Origin: JAZKFT01 sp963845495
GTDB lineage: Bacteria > Bacteroidota > Bacteroidia > Chitinophagales > Chitinophagaceae
DNA: 49,435 nt
Direction of reading: 5' to 3'
NCBI GenBank assembly: GCA_963845495.1
Contig: CAWJTH010000070.1
Coordinates: 1 to 49,435, forward strand
Shown here: positions 23,327-32,698 of the stretch, piece after piece
Layout: every line of letters starts with the position of its first letter
Numbering within the stretch: position 1 is the first letter of the stretch
Notes under the pieces: generated by a model
The model's database searches: none
What the model was told of the DNA's origin: nothing
The model's input: only the letters and a program-made list of their open reading frames with translations
Position numbers and translations under genes: made by a program

Positions 23327-24874
23327 ATGAATATTAAAAACTTTTTTTCAATTGTAGCGGTTAGCGCCGTTACCACCATAGGCACTATTTGGGGCTATGG
23401 AAAATATTACAGCGGCCAAAGCAGTTTTGGTTTTGAAAACAACGCCAAACTTCCAGCTAATTATGCATCTTTTCATGATGACAATCCCGATTTCAAAGGT
23501 GGCACTCCTGTCGATTTTACAGCAGCCGCGGCGGCAGCCACACCTGCGGTAGTACACATTAAAACGAAAACAAAAGCACGTACTGTTTCCAACGGCGGCC
23601 AGCAACGTAGCAATCCCTTTGCCGATTTGTTTGGCGACAACGATATGTTTGGCGATATTTTTGGCCAACGTGGCCCACAAGTTATTCCCGAACAAAGGGC
23701 AAGCGGTAGCGGTGTAATTATTAGCGACGACGGCTATATTGTAACCAACAACCACGTTATTGATGGTGCAGATGAAATTATGGTTACGCTTCCAAACAAA
23801 AAAACGTACAAAGCTGCCTTAATTGGTGCCGATGCCAGCAGCGACCTTGCTGTTTTAAAAATCGATGGTACCAATTTCCCGTACATGGCTTTAGGCAATA
23901 GCGATGATGTAAAATTGGGCCAATGGTGCCTTGCCATCGGTTACCCGCTTACGCTTGATGTAACCGTTACGGCTGGCATTGTAAGCGCAAAAGCCCGCAC
24001 ACTTGGTTTAAATGCAGCAAAAAGCAAATCGCCGGTTGAATCTTACATTCAAACCGATGCCGCCGTAAACCCAGGAAATAGTGGCGGTGCGTTGGTTGAC
24101 ACCGATGGGAAACTGATCGGTATAAACTCTGCAATTGCTTCTCCAACAGGTAGTTATGCGGGTTATAGCTATGCTATCCCTGTAAATATTGTAAAGAAAA
24201 TTGCCAATGATTTAAAGAAATTCGGCGCCGTTCAAAGGGCTTACCTTGGCCTTAGTTATGCACCTGATAACGTTTCTGATGAGCAGAAAAAAGATATGGG
24301 CATTAAAGATGGCGTTGGCGTGTATGTAACCGGCGTGGCAAATGATGGTGCTGCTAAAGATGCCGGCATCGCAAAAGGCGATTTTATAACCGCAATTAAC
24401 GGTATCAAAATTTCTAGTTCTTCTGAAATGATAGAACAGATTGCCAATTATAAACCGGGTGACAAAATTTCTGTTGGTTACAATAGAGATGGTGCTGAAA
24501 AAGTTACCAATGTGGTGCTAAAAAAGCAATCCGGTAGTTATGATTTGGCAGATGGCAGCACTAATTTAAATGAAAGTTTAGGTGGCGAATTGGAAACATA
24601 TCCAGCACCAAAAGCAAAAGCTGCCGGTATTGCGGGCGGAGTATTGGTTAAAAAAATAAATGGCGGCAAACTAAAAAGCACCCGCATGCAAGAAGGCTTT
24701 TTGATAACCGGCGTAAACGGCGTGGAAGTAAAAAGCTTGGAAGAATTGAAAAAAGCGTTGGCTGCTACGCAAGGAATTATCCGTTTAGAAGGCATTTATC
24801 CTGGTTATGAAGGTAATTTCACCTATCCTTTAAATATGAGCAATACGCCAGGTAATGATGGCAGTGACCAATAA
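23327..24874 (+). CDS. Do/HtrA-family periplasmic serine endopeptidase with two PDZ domains
   Basis: 515 aa. An N-terminal hydrophobic segment (about 7-24) directs export. The trypsin-like domain has the triad H143 (TNNHVID), D173 (SSDLAVLK) and S252 (NPGNSGGA). PDZ1 spans about 300-395 (YLGLSYAPDN..., ITAINGIKI) and PDZ2 about 420-505 (GGVLVKKINGG..., ITGVNGVEVKSLEELKKAL). A Phe/Gly/Asp-rich insertion at 95-118 lies before the catalytic histidine. The expected role is quality control of misfolded envelope proteins. The gene is monocistronic with its own terminator. Confidence 0.95.
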   Translation: MNIKNFFSIVAVSAVTTIGTIWGYGKYYSGQSSFGFENNAKLPANYASFHDDNPDFKGGTPVDFTAAAAAATPAVVHIKTKTKARTVSNGGQQRSNPFADLFGDNDMFGDIFGQRGPQVIPEQRASGSGVIISDDGYIVTNNHVIDGADEIMVTLPNKKTYKAALIGADASSDLAVLKIDGTNFPYMALGNSDDVKLGQWCLAIGYPLTLDVTVTAGIVSAKARTLGLNAAKSKSPVESYIQTDAAVNPGNSGGALVDTDGKLIGINSAIASPTGSYAGYSYAIPVNIVKKIANDLKKFGAVQRAYLGLSYAPDNVSDEQKKDMGIKDGVGVYVTGVANDGAAKDAGIAKGDFITAINGIKISSSSEMIEQIANYKPGDKISVGYNRDGAEKVTNVVLKKQSGSYDLADGSTNLNESLGGELETYPAPKAKAAGIAGGVLVKKINGGKLKSTRMQEGFLITGVNGVEVKSLEELKKALAATQGIIRLEGIYPGYEGNFTYPLNMSNTPGNDGSDQ

Positions 24875-24895
24875 ATAAAATTCACATTTAATAAG

Positions 24896-24923
24896 AAACC
24901 ACCTGTTATCTGGGTGGTTTTTT
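24896..24923 (+). terminator. Intrinsic terminator of the HtrA gene
   Basis: AAACCACC (24896-24903) pairs with GGTGGTTT (24913-24920), with a 9-nt loop and a T-run, 21 bases after the stop codon. Confidence 0.9.
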
Positions 24924-24953
24924 ATTGGGTGATGGTTGATCAGTCATCGCTAA

Positions 24954-24984
24954 TTTGTCTATCCATATTAATAGTATAAATTTG
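24954..24984 (+). promoter_or_regulatory. Bacteroidota promoter of the Rpn-type nuclease gene
   Basis: TTTG at 24954-24957, exactly 19 bases, then TAAATTTG at 24977-24984: a full match to the TTTG-N19-TAnnTTTG consensus. Transcription would start close to 24990, giving a leader of about 17 bases. Confidence 0.7.
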
Positions 24985-25006
24985 CCTAATAATTTCAATA
25001 AGAATA

Positions 25007-25834
25007 ATGAAGGCGAAATATATTAATCCTTTTACTGATTTTGGATTTAAAAAAATATTTGGAGAGGAAGCCAGCAAACCGCTTCTACTTGATTTTTTAA
25101 ATAGTCTTTTACCGGAGAACAATAAAATAAAGGATCTTTCATTCAAAAATACCGAACATTTAGGCCAAACCCAAGCGGACCGAAAATCACTTTTTGATAT
25201 TTATTGTGAGGCAAAAAACGGAGAAAAATTTATTGTGGAACTTCAAAAAGCTAAACAAAATTTTTTCAAGGAACGAACAGTTTATTATTCCACTTTCCCT
25301 ATTAAAGAACAGGCTGAAAAAGGTGAATGGAATTATAACTTAAAAGCTGTTTTTTGTATTGGCATTTTGGATTTTACATTCGACGATTATGAAACCGAGC
25401 CGGAAAAAAGCGAAGTGGTTCACACAATTAAATTAAAAAATCAGCACGGCAACACCTTTTACGACAAATTAACTTACATCTATTTGGAAATGCCAAATTT
25501 CGCCAAGTCTGAAAAAGATTTGGAAACACGATTAGATAAGTGGTTATTTTTTATAAAGCATTTAGAAGATTTTCAAACTATTCCAACCATTTTTAAGAAT
25601 GAGTCAATATTTAATCAAGCATTTGAAAAGGCTGAACTAGCAAAATTTGATAATGCGGAATGGGAAAGCTACGAAAGTAGCCTGAAAGAATATCGAGATT
25701 TAAAAGGCTATATTGATACTGCATTTGACGATGGAAAAGCCGAAAGAACTATTGAAATTGCAAAAAAAATGAAAACGGCAGGCGAACCAATGGAAAAGAT
25801 TATCCGCTATACAAGTTTAACGAAAGAGGATTGA
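25007..25834 (+). CDS. Rpn family PD-(D/E)XK nuclease / putative transposase
   Basis: 275 aa. The opening KYINPFTDFGFKKIFGEEASKPLLLDFLN is the Rpn/PDDEXK_2 signature. The nuclease core follows: D in KSLFDIYCEAKNGEKFIVELQKAKQNFFKERTVYY, with the acidic residue and the E-x-Q that replaces E-x-K in this group. The C-terminal helical part is usual. Rpn proteins promote RecA-independent recombination in E. coli; some act in phage defence. Nothing nearby suggests a mobile element. It has its own promoter; the next gene starts a ribosomal-protein operon. Confidence 0.88.
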   Translation: MKAKYINPFTDFGFKKIFGEEASKPLLLDFLNSLLPENNKIKDLSFKNTEHLGQTQADRKSLFDIYCEAKNGEKFIVELQKAKQNFFKERTVYYSTFPIKEQAEKGEWNYNLKAVFCIGILDFTFDDYETEPEKSEVVHTIKLKNQHGNTFYDKLTYIYLEMPNFAKSEKDLETRLDKWLFFIKHLEDFQTIPTIFKNESIFNQAFEKAELAKFDNAEWESYESSLKEYRDLKGYIDTAFDDGKAERTIEIAKKMKTAGEPMEKIIRYTSLTKED

Positions 25835-25917
25835 AAAATTACAATAACTTCCAACCCTAGTTTTACACATTCTTTTAACACCTTTCTTGCTTTATACAAA
25901 AAAATCATTTGAAAAAT

Positions 25918-25949
25918 TTTGGTTGATAATAAATAGACGCATACCTTCG
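25918..25949 (+). promoter_or_regulatory. Promoter of the rpsL-rpsG operon
   Basis: TTTG at 25918-25921, 20 bases, then TACCTTCG at 25942-25949, one base off the TAnnTTTG -7 box. The leader to the rpsL ATG would be close to 20 bases. Confidence 0.65.
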
Positions 25950-25972
25950 CCGTCCAATTTAAAAAAAGCATA

Positions 25973-26383
25973 ATGCCGACTATACAGCAACTAGTAAGAA
26001 AAGGAAGGGAAATCATCAAAGCAAAAAGTAAAAGCCGTGCTTTAGATGCATGCCCTCAACGTCGTGGTGTTTGTACCCGCGTTTATACTACCACACCCAA
26101 AAAACCAAACTCTGCATTGCGTAAAGTTGCAAAGGTTCGTCTTACCAATAAAATAGAGGTAATTGCCTATATTCCGGGTGAAGGTCATAATTTACAAGAA
26201 CACTCAATCGTATTGATCCGTGGTGGTCGTGTAAAAGATTTACCAGGTGTTCGTTACCACATTGTTCGTGGTAGCCTTGATACCGCGGGTGTAAAAGATA
26301 GGAAAAAAAGCCGTTCTAAATATGGTACCAAACGTGCCAAAGCAGGTGCACCAGCAGCAGCCCCAGCCAAAAAGAAAAAATAA
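25973..26383 (+). CDS. rpsL: 30S ribosomal protein S12
   Basis: 136 aa with the unmistakable S12 sequence: MPTIQQLVRKGRE, CPQRRGVCTRVYTTTPKKPNSALRKVAKVRL, GHNLQEHSIVLIRGGRVKDLPGVRYHIVRG. S12 sits at the decoding centre. K43 and K88, the positions whose change gives streptomycin resistance, are wild type. D89 is the residue methylthiolated in some bacteria. The C-terminal tail is A/P/K-rich (AGAPAAAPAKKKK), an extension common in Bacteroidota. First gene of the operon; rpsG follows after 32 bases. Confidence 0.98.
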   Translation: MPTIQQLVRKGREIIKAKSKSRALDACPQRRGVCTRVYTTTPKKPNSALRKVAKVRLTNKIEVIAYIPGEGHNLQEHSIVLIRGGRVKDLPGVRYHIVRGSLDTAGVKDRKKSRSKYGTKRAKAGAPAAAPAKKKK

Positions 26384-26415
26384 TTAATTAAAATCATTAC
26401 GATCAATAGTATATC

Positions 26416-26883
26416 ATGAGGAAAGCACAAGCCAAAAAATTGCCACTGGCGCCAGACCCTAAATTCAACGACAAATTGGTTACCCGTTTTGTCAACAATA
26501 TTATGTGGGAAGGCAAAAAAAGCATTGCATTGACCATTTTTTACGATGCCTTGGACAAGGTTTCAAAAATTACCAACGAAGATGGTTATGAAATCTGGAA
26601 AAAAGCATTGAACAATGTAACGCCAGCAGTTGAAGTGCGTAGCCGCCGTATTGGTGGTGCTACTTTCCAAATACCTTCTGAAGTTCGTGCAGACCGTAAG
26701 GTTTCATTGAGCATCAAATGGTTGGTACGCTACAGCCGCGAACGTAACGGACGCAGCATGGCAGATAAATTGGCAAACGAAATAGTTGCAGCAAGCAAAG
26801 GTGAAGGTGCAGCTTACAAGAAAAAAGAAGACGTTCACCGTATGGCCGATGCCAACAAAGCATTCAGCCATTTCAGGATCTAA
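26416..26883 (+). CDS. rpsG: 30S ribosomal protein S7
   Basis: 155 aa. S7 motifs: MRKAQAKKLPLAPDPKFND, VTRFVNNIMWEGKKSIA, VEVRSRRIGGATFQIPSEVR and RNGRSMADKLANEI...KKKEDVHRMADANKAFSHFR. S7 nucleates assembly of the 30S head and often represses its own operon. It is followed by a strong terminator, not by fusA as in the classical str operon. Confidence 0.98.
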   Translation: MRKAQAKKLPLAPDPKFNDKLVTRFVNNIMWEGKKSIALTIFYDALDKVSKITNEDGYEIWKKALNNVTPAVEVRSRRIGGATFQIPSEVRADRKVSLSIKWLVRYSRERNGRSMADKLANEIVAASKGEGAAYKKKEDVHRMADANKAFSHFRI

Positions 26884-26907
26884 AAGGTTTTAAAATGTGA
26901 ATAATAC

Positions 26908-26941
26908 AAAAAACCCATCTGGTTTACCGGATGGGTTTTTT
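26908..26941 (+). terminator. Intrinsic terminator of rpsL-rpsG
   Basis: AAAAAACCCATC (26908-26919) pairs perfectly with GATGGGTTTTTT (26930-26941), and inner TGG/CCG bases add weak pairs. It has a T-run and lies 25 bases after the rpsG stop. It closes the operon. Confidence 0.93.
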
Positions 26942-27046
26942 GTATTTTGGCCGCAAAACAGTCTTTCCGTCTTTCTGGCTGTTTTTGAATAGTTTAGCCA
27001 GCCATCTTTTATTATCTTTCAACTTCGGATTCAAAAGACAATATCC

Positions 27047-29740
27047 ATGCCTGTTTTATTTTCTAATATAGCCATTAAGTTATTCATTATCAATGTAATA
27101 ACATGTATTTCAACTTTGGCACAAACACCTTGTAAGCCAGTTGCTTTGCAGTGCGAATACCTGAAAAATCCTTTAGGGATCGATGCCGTTCTCCCTCGGC
27201 TAGGTTGGCGTTTGTACGATGAAAGAATAGGCGCTAAACAGACAGCTTATCAAATTTTTGTAGGAGTTGATTCGTTAGGATTAACAAAAGAAAGAGCTGA
27301 CGTCTGGCAAACCGGAAAAACGGATTTACCAACCCAGCTTGTGATTTATAAGGGGAAAGAACTGAAACCTTTTACAAAATATTACTGGTCAGTTAGGGTT
27401 TGGGATAAAGATGGAAAAGCTTCTTTCTTGTCAAATATCAACAGTTTTGAAACAGGGATGATGAACATTGCTAATTGGAAAGGTAATTGGATTAGCGACA
27501 ATCAAGATATCAACCAAAAAACAGCACCATATTTTCGGAAAGTGTTTAGCATTACTAAAAAAATAAAAACTGCCAGGGCTTACATCGCTGCTGCTGGTTT
27601 GTTTGAATTATCTTTTAATGGACAAACAATTGGTAATCATCGCCTTGACCCGATGTACACCCGATTTGATAGACGTATTTTGTATGTAACACACGACATA
27701 ACCACGCAATTACAAAACGGCGAAAATGCCATCGGCATTTTATTAGGCAACGGCTGGTATAATATGCAATCAACCGCTGTTTGGTATTTTGATAAAGCGC
27801 CTTGGCGAAACCGCCCTACATTTTGCATGGATATAAGAATTACTTATGAAGATGGGACTGTTGAAACTATCAGTTCTGGTAAAGATTGGAAAACGTCACT
27901 TAGTCCCATCATTTTCAACAGCATTTATACTGCAGAACATTATGATGCAAGACTAGAACAAACTGGTTGGAACCGACCTAATTTCAACGATTCGGCTTGG
28001 CACAATGTTATTTATCGCTCTGCTCCCACCACTAACATTGTAGCGCAAGCAATGCAACCGATTCGCATTGTTGATACAATCCCAGCAAAATCCATCAGTA
28101 AAATAAATGACAGTGTTTATGTTTTTGATCTAGGCAGAAATATTTCAGGCGTAAGTAGCATAACGCTGAAAGGCAGTGCTGGCGTGATTTTGCGCTTAAA
28201 ACATGGTGAAAGATTATATACAAACGGCCGCGTCGACCAATCAAATATAGACGTTCATTATAGGCCAACCGATGACAAAGATCCTTTTCAGACAGATATA
28301 TTTATTTTAAGCGGAAATGGTGAAGAACATTTCTTTCCGCGTTTTAATTACAAGGGATTTCGTTATGTGGAAATAACTAGCAGCCAACCAATTACGCTAA
28401 CAAAAGAAAGTTTAACCGGTTATTTTATGCATAGTGATGTGCCTTCCATCGGACAAATAAATTCATCGAACCCAACCATCAATAAAATTTGGGAAGCCAC
28501 CAACAATTCTTATTTATCTAATTTATTCGGCTATCCAACCGATTGTCCGCAACGCGAAAAAAACGGTTGGACAGGCGATGCGCACATTGCCAGCGAAACA
28601 GGTTTGTACAATTTTGATGTTATCACCATTTACGAAAAGTGGATGGCTGACCATCGCGACGAGCAGCAACCAAATGGTGTTTTGCCGTCCATTATTCCGA
28701 CCGATGGCTGGGGATATGAATGGGGAAACGGGCCAGATTGGACAAGTACTATTGCCATTATTCCTTGGAATATTTATTTATTTTATGGCGACACAAGCTT
28801 GCTTTCAGTTTGTTACGACAATATTAAACGCTACGTAAACCATATTGAAACGCTTGCCCCAGCTGGGCTAACCACTTGGGGATTAGGCGATTGGGTGCCT
28901 GTAAAATCTAAAACGCCGGTTGAATTCACATCTACCGCTTATTACTTTGTTGATGCTACTATTTTGGCAAATGCGGCAAAATTACTTGGCAACACGTCCG
29001 ATTTTGAAAGATATTCGGCATTGGATTTAAAAATAAAAACTGCTTTTAATGCCAAATATTTAAACACAAAAACGGCAATTTATGACAACGGCGTACAAAC
29101 AGAAATGAGTGTGCCATTGCAATGGAATTTAGTGCCAGACTCACTAAAACATGCTGTTGCTGCTAACCTTGCTAAGCGTGTTGAAGCTGACAGCAACCAT
29201 ATCGACGTAGGCTTATTAGGCACGAAAGCTATTTTAAATGCTTTAAGCGAAAACGGCTTTGCCGATTTAGCTTACAAAGTTGCCGCACAAGAAACATATC
29301 CATCCTGGGGCTGGTGGATGGTGAACGGGGCTACCACTTTATATGAAAATTGGCCGATTGATGCCAAATCAGACATTTCGATGAACCATATTATGTTTGG
29401 TGAAATTGGCGCTTGGTTATACAAAGCGTTGGGTGGAATAAAACCTGATACTGCCCAACCAGGCTTTAAACATATTTTATTAGAACCGCATTTTGTTGAA
29501 GGACTCAACCATTTTGAAGCCAGTCATCTTTCGTCTTATGGCTTAATTACATCATCTTGGAAAAAAGAAAATGGCAAGATTAAATATTCTATTACTATCC
29601 CGGCAAACACAACCGCAACATTGCGTTTGCCGGTTTTTCCAAACAAAAAAATATATTGTAACGATAAATTGGTTGAAACCAAAGCAAACGAAGCAAGGCA
29701 AAATGTTGACGCCGGAAAGTATTTGTATGAATGGAAATAA
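27047..29740 (+). CDS. Alpha-L-rhamnosidase, GH78
   Basis: 897 aa secreted enzyme; a signal peptide covers about residues 1-25 (ending TLAQ). Domains in order: N-terminal beta-sandwich opening LQCEYLKNPLGIDAVLPRLGWRL, Bac_rhamnosid_N (about 150-330), Bac_rhamnosid (330-430), the six-hairpin (alpha/alpha)6 catalytic domain, and a C-terminal beta domain. The catalytic region has DCPQREKNGWTGDAHIASETG (D499 onwards), where the acidic residues are those of GH78, and the general-base region SWGWWMVNGATTLYENW near 755-775. It removes terminal alpha-L-rhamnose from plant glycosides or pectic polysaccharides. No SusC/SusD pair or other carbohydrate genes are next to it, so it is not in a visible utilisation locus. 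Confidence 0.93.
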   Translation: MPVLFSNIAIKLFIINVITCISTLAQTPCKPVALQCEYLKNPLGIDAVLPRLGWRLYDERIGAKQTAYQIFVGVDSLGLTKERADVWQTGKTDLPTQLVIYKGKELKPFTKYYWSVRVWDKDGKASFLSNINSFETGMMNIANWKGNWISDNQDINQKTAPYFRKVFSITKKIKTARAYIAAAGLFELSFNGQTIGNHRLDPMYTRFDRRILYVTHDITTQLQNGENAIGILLGNGWYNMQSTAVWYFDKAPWRNRPTFCMDIRITYEDGTVETISSGKDWKTSLSPIIFNSIYTAEHYDARLEQTGWNRPNFNDSAWHNVIYRSAPTTNIVAQAMQPIRIVDTIPAKSISKINDSVYVFDLGRNISGVSSITLKGSAGVILRLKHGERLYTNGRVDQSNIDVHYRPTDDKDPFQTDIFILSGNGEEHFFPRFNYKGFRYVEITSSQPITLTKESLTGYFMHSDVPSIGQINSSNPTINKIWEATNNSYLSNLFGYPTDCPQREKNGWTGDAHIASETGLYNFDVITIYEKWMADHRDEQQPNGVLPSIIPTDGWGYEWGNGPDWTSTIAIIPWNIYLFYGDTSLLSVCYDNIKRYVNHIETLAPAGLTTWGLGDWVPVKSKTPVEFTSTAYYFVDATILANAAKLLGNTSDFERYSALDLKIKTAFNAKYLNTKTAIYDNGVQTEMSVPLQWNLVPDSLKHAVAANLAKRVEADSNHIDVGLLGTKAILNALSENGFADLAYKVAAQETYPSWGWWMVNGATTLYENWPIDAKSDISMNHIMFGEIGAWLYKALGGIKPDTAQPGFKHILLEPHFVEGLNHFEASHLSSYGLITSSWKKENGKIKYSITIPANTTATLRLPVFPNKKIYCNDKLVETKANEARQNVDAGKYLYEWK

Positions 29741-29870
29741 ACCATGTCAAATTGATAAGCTATTTTAAATCCATTTTTCCTTTTTCCGATTAACACAATT
29801 AAATTTGTACCTGTCTCAATAAAGTTGGCAATTTGCCGTTATGGGAACAATCACAACCAAACAAACTATT

Positions 29871-30626
29871 ATGAGAAAATATGGCATCGCCTTATTATCT
29901 ATCGTCATTCTCGCAACCGCTTGTAAAGACAAGAACTTAGTGCTTACCACTCCTCCTCTTAGCGATTATTATCCCTTAACTGTAGGTAAATCAATCATTT
30001 ATAGATTGGATAGTACCATTACCACCAGTTTTGGTGTTGCGCTTACAACACATAGTTATCAGGTAAAGGATTATGTAGACGCACAAATTGTGGATGGGTT
30101 AGGTCGTAATTCTTATCGTATTTTCCGTACTTACACCGATACTTTAGCTGCGGCGCCTTATGCAACCATGGCCACTTTTCAAGCTACACCTGTTGGTACC
30201 GATTGGATTGAATACCTTGATAACAACTTGCGTTTCATGAAGTTACGTTTCCCTATTCAAGAAGGATTTTCATGGCCGGGCAATTCGTTTATTGATGTAA
30301 CTTCTACCACAAACACAGCGTTCAATTTTTTAGCTGACTGGAATTATACTTATCAAAACGTTGGAAAGCCTGACACTGTTTTGGGAAAGATCTTTCCAAA
30401 CACAGTAACCGTATTGCAGCGTGATGAAACAATCCCTAACGCAACTTTCAATCCTAACAATTATCAGCAACGCAATTACAGTATCGAGATTTATGCAAAA
30501 GGTGTTGGCTTGATTTATAAAAACTTCTTGCATTATATTTATCAGCCTCCAACACCCAACCGCCCAGCTGGTTATTATGAAGATGAAAGTTTTGGGGTAA
30601 AACTGCAAATTATTAGTTATAATTAA
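29871..30626 (+). CDS. Probable lipoprotein of unknown function
   Basis: 251 aa from the ATG at 29871; an open frame begins ten codons earlier, but the signal sequence MRKYGIALLSIVILATAC starts here. ATAC fits a Bacteroidota lipobox with Cys18 as the lipidated residue. The mature chain starts KDKNLVLTTPPLSDYYPLTVGKSIIYRLDSTITTSFG and has many Tyr/Thr-rich beta strands, the style of surface or periplasmic beta-sandwich lipoproteins. No named family recognised. It converges with DUF3467 across an octad hairpin. Confidence 0.75.
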   Translation: MRKYGIALLSIVILATACKDKNLVLTTPPLSDYYPLTVGKSIIYRLDSTITTSFGVALTTHSYQVKDYVDAQIVDGLGRNSYRIFRTYTDTLAAAPYATMATFQATPVGTDWIEYLDNNLRFMKLRFPIQEGFSWPGNSFIDVTSTTNTAFNFLADWNYTYQNVGKPDTVLGKIFPNTVTVLQRDETIPNATFNPNNYQQRNYSIEIYAKGVGLIYKNFLHYIYQPPTPNRPAGYYEDESFGVKLQIISYN

Positions 30627-30632
30627 AAAACC

Positions 30633-30776
30633 AAGTAATTGAGTAATTAGGTAGCTAAGTAAATAAGATGAAAAACGATATAGTTGCGATCAATATTTCA
30701 TCCACATTATTAAAATTTTTTGGTAATTGGCTGTCTTGTAGACAACTTAATAACCCAATTACTTAATTACCAATTA
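30633..30776. repeat. Octad inverted repeat (GTAANNNN / TTACNNNN)
   Basis: Left arm: gtaattga, gtaattag, gtagctaa, gtaaataa (30635-30666). Right arm: period-8 ttac units from about 30750 to 30776, ending inside the stop codon of DUF3467 (30774-30776). AAGTAATTG (30633-30641) pairs with CAATTACTT (30756-30764). A small TGTC/GACA hairpin (30732-30744) lies in the spacer. Confidence 0.8.
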
Positions 30777-31088
30777 CGCCTGCGCTGTTGGGCCGCCAAA
30801 ATTCATAGGCAGTTCAACCTGTTCCAAATCTTGGATATTACCATGAGAATCTTCGTAGCGGCTGATATTTTCCATTAATGCTTTCATCAATCGTTTTGCA
30901 TGCTGTGGTGTCATAATTAAACGGCTTTTCACCTTGCTTTTGGGTGTTCCGGGCATTACGTTTACAAAATCTATTACAAATTCAGAATGGCTATGGGTAA
31001 TAATGGCCAAATTGGCATATTGTCCCTCGGCAACTTCCTCAGAAATTTCGATGTTTAATTGCGTTGGTTGGTTGTTATTTTCGTTCAT
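30774..31088 (-). CDS. DUF3467 family protein
   Basis: 104 aa. The pattern NIEISEEVAEGQYANLAIITHSHSEFVIDFVNVMPGTPKSKVKSRLIMTPQHAKRLMKALMENISRYE is DUF3467, a small soluble protein family common in Bacteroidota and elsewhere, with no assigned role. The C-terminal tail is variable. It lies downstream of the TolC-like gene on the same strand, 172 bp away across a long CGTG/CACG heptad hairpin, so it may be transcribed on its own. Confidence 0.88.
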   Translation of the reverse strand: MNENNNQPTQLNIEISEEVAEGQYANLAIITHSHSEFVIDFVNVMPGTPKSKVKSRLIMTPQHAKRLMKALMENISRYEDSHGNIQDLEQVELPMNFGGPTAQA

Positions 31089-31118
31089 ACATTAATTTGA
31101 AACGAAGATAAAGAAAAT

Positions 31119-31260
31119 CGTGAGTGGTGAATCGTCAGTCGTGAGCGGCTTCAAAATTAAACCGTGTACTTTCGTTTGTCTTAGTCTGTAATCTTTGGAA
31201 AAACTTCAAAGATCATGAAGCCACTCACGCTTCACGTTTCACGCCTCACGTTTCACGGCC
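31119..31260. repeat. Heptad inverted repeat (CGTGNNN / CACGNNN)
   Basis: Left arm: cgtgagt, ggtgaat, cgtcagt, cgtgagc, ggcttca (31119-31153). Right arm: cacgctt, cacgttt, cacgcct, cacgttt, cacggcc (31226-31260), ending on the base before the TolC-like stop codon. 31140-31153 pairs with 31216-31229 at 13 of 14 positions. It lies between tolC-like and DUF3467 genes of the same strand. Confidence 0.9.
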
Positions 31261-32691
31261 CTACCACAATGGTCTACCTAGATAAAAATCCAAAATTTTG
31301 GTGCGAAAAATATAATCGTATTTGGCCGCTGTTAAACTAATGTTGGCCCTATCGATATTGTTTTTTACAATTAAATAATCCAATGTAGCAATAGCGCCGG
31401 CGTCAAATCGAATCTCCGCCGCCCTAAACGATTGCGAATAAGCTTGTACTTGTTCAAATAAGGTTTTATATGTTTCGTAAGATGTTGTCATATTTACAAA
31501 ATCTTGCTCAATGGCTTGCCTTAATTGAATGCGAGTTGTGGTGGCCAAAAAGTCGGCCTGCTCTTTATTTATTTTAGCTTGTTTTACGCGGCTTCTTGCT
31601 TGTAACCCATTTAATATTGGGATGCTTAAATTTAAACCTATTGCTGAATTAAAATTATTCTTCCATTGGCTGCCGTAACTTATTTTTTCATTTTGATAAT
31701 TACTTTGCGGTGTATAAACCGGTGTTTTAATACTGTTTATCAATACATAATTAGCTGATAAAACATCCGTTGTATTTAGCAACTGCGATGTACTGGCCGT
31801 ACTTGAATAATTGGTATAAAAGCCACCCGCCAAACTTAGCGTAGGCATTAATTGTCCCTTTGCTGCAACAATTCCCTTTAAAGTACTTTCTTTTCTTAAA
31901 TCGGTTGCTTTTACCAACGCCAGCGCTGCGGCGGCATGGTCATAAATTTCGGCTACGGTTGCGTTATAGGGTTCCGGCAAAGTTTTTTCATCAATTTTTG
32001 CCAAATTCATATTGGTTGAATATGGAATATTCATAAACTGAGCCAATGTGAGCTTGGCAGTTTCTAGTGCATTTTTTGTTGACGTCACATTTAATTGATC
32101 TGCTGCTAATTGGCCTTTTAAATCGTATAAATCAGCTGGCGCAATTGCTCCCTCATTATTTTTAATTTCAAGTAATTTTACTTTTTGTGCTGTTGCCGCA
32201 ACTTGTTTTTGTGCTAAATTTAATTGTTCTTGATTACTCAATACTGCTAAATAATACAAAACCACATTCAGAGTTAATTTATCTTTTTGTTGTTGTACAT
32301 CCATTTCAGCGGCCTTGGCATTTAATGCATATTGCTTAATATAATTTTGGATGCTGGAACCATTCCACAAAACAATGCTTGCATTTAAACCATAATTAGC
32401 GGCTAAATATTGTTGATTGGTGTAAGCATTGGTAAACGTATTAATACTACGACCGTTATAATTATTATGATCAATATAGCCGGAAACAAACGGCAACATA
32501 TTTCCTTTTTGTTGCTGCAAATTAACTTGACTAGCCTCTTGTTGAAATTGAGCGTTATTTACATCCACATTATTTTTAGCAGCAATTTCAACGCATTGTT
32601 GCAACGTGTAATTATTTATGCTATCCTGCGCCTGCGTTTGAATAACAGAAATAGAAATTGAAATTAAAAATATTATCCGTTTTAAAAACAT
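31261..32691 (-). CDS. TolC-family outer-membrane efflux protein
   Basis: 476 aa from the ATG at 32691 (MFLKRIIFLISISISVIQTQAQ, a signal peptide). The frame extends 18 codons upstream, but those codons are translated AGCT heptads. The mature part opens YTLQQCVEIAAKNNVDVNNAQFQQEASQVNLQQQKGNMLPFVSGYIDHNN, the usual OEP start, and repeats in the second half (LRKESTLKGIVAAKGQLMPTLSLAGGF). Long coiled-coil helices are evident. It forms the trimeric outer-membrane duct of a tripartite exporter and lies last in the order permeases, ATPase, TolC. The adaptor (HlyD/MFP) is not in the window. Confidence 0.9.
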   Translation of the reverse strand: MFLKRIIFLISISISVIQTQAQDSINNYTLQQCVEIAAKNNVDVNNAQFQQEASQVNLQQQKGNMLPFVSGYIDHNNYNGRSINTFTNAYTNQQYLAANYGLNASIVLWNGSSIQNYIKQYALNAKAAEMDVQQQKDKLTLNVVLYYLAVLSNQEQLNLAQKQVAATAQKVKLLEIKNNEGAIAPADLYDLKGQLAADQLNVTSTKNALETAKLTLAQFMNIPYSTNMNLAKIDEKTLPEPYNATVAEIYDHAAAALALVKATDLRKESTLKGIVAAKGQLMPTLSLAGGFYTNYSSTASTSQLLNTTDVLSANYVLINSIKTPVYTPQSNYQNEKISYGSQWKNNFNSAIGLNLSIPILNGLQARSRVKQAKINKEQADFLATTTRIQLRQAIEQDFVNMTTSYETYKTLFEQVQAYSQSFRAAEIRFDAGAIATLDYLIVKNNIDRANISLTAAKYDYIFRTKILDFYLGRPLW

Positions 32692-32698
32692 ACTTAAA

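Noticed and set aside
25007..25834. Rpn-type gene as an active transposon
   Set aside because: No terminal inverted repeats or target-site duplications were seen around it, and it has its own standard promoter; I treat it as a stand-alone nuclease gene.
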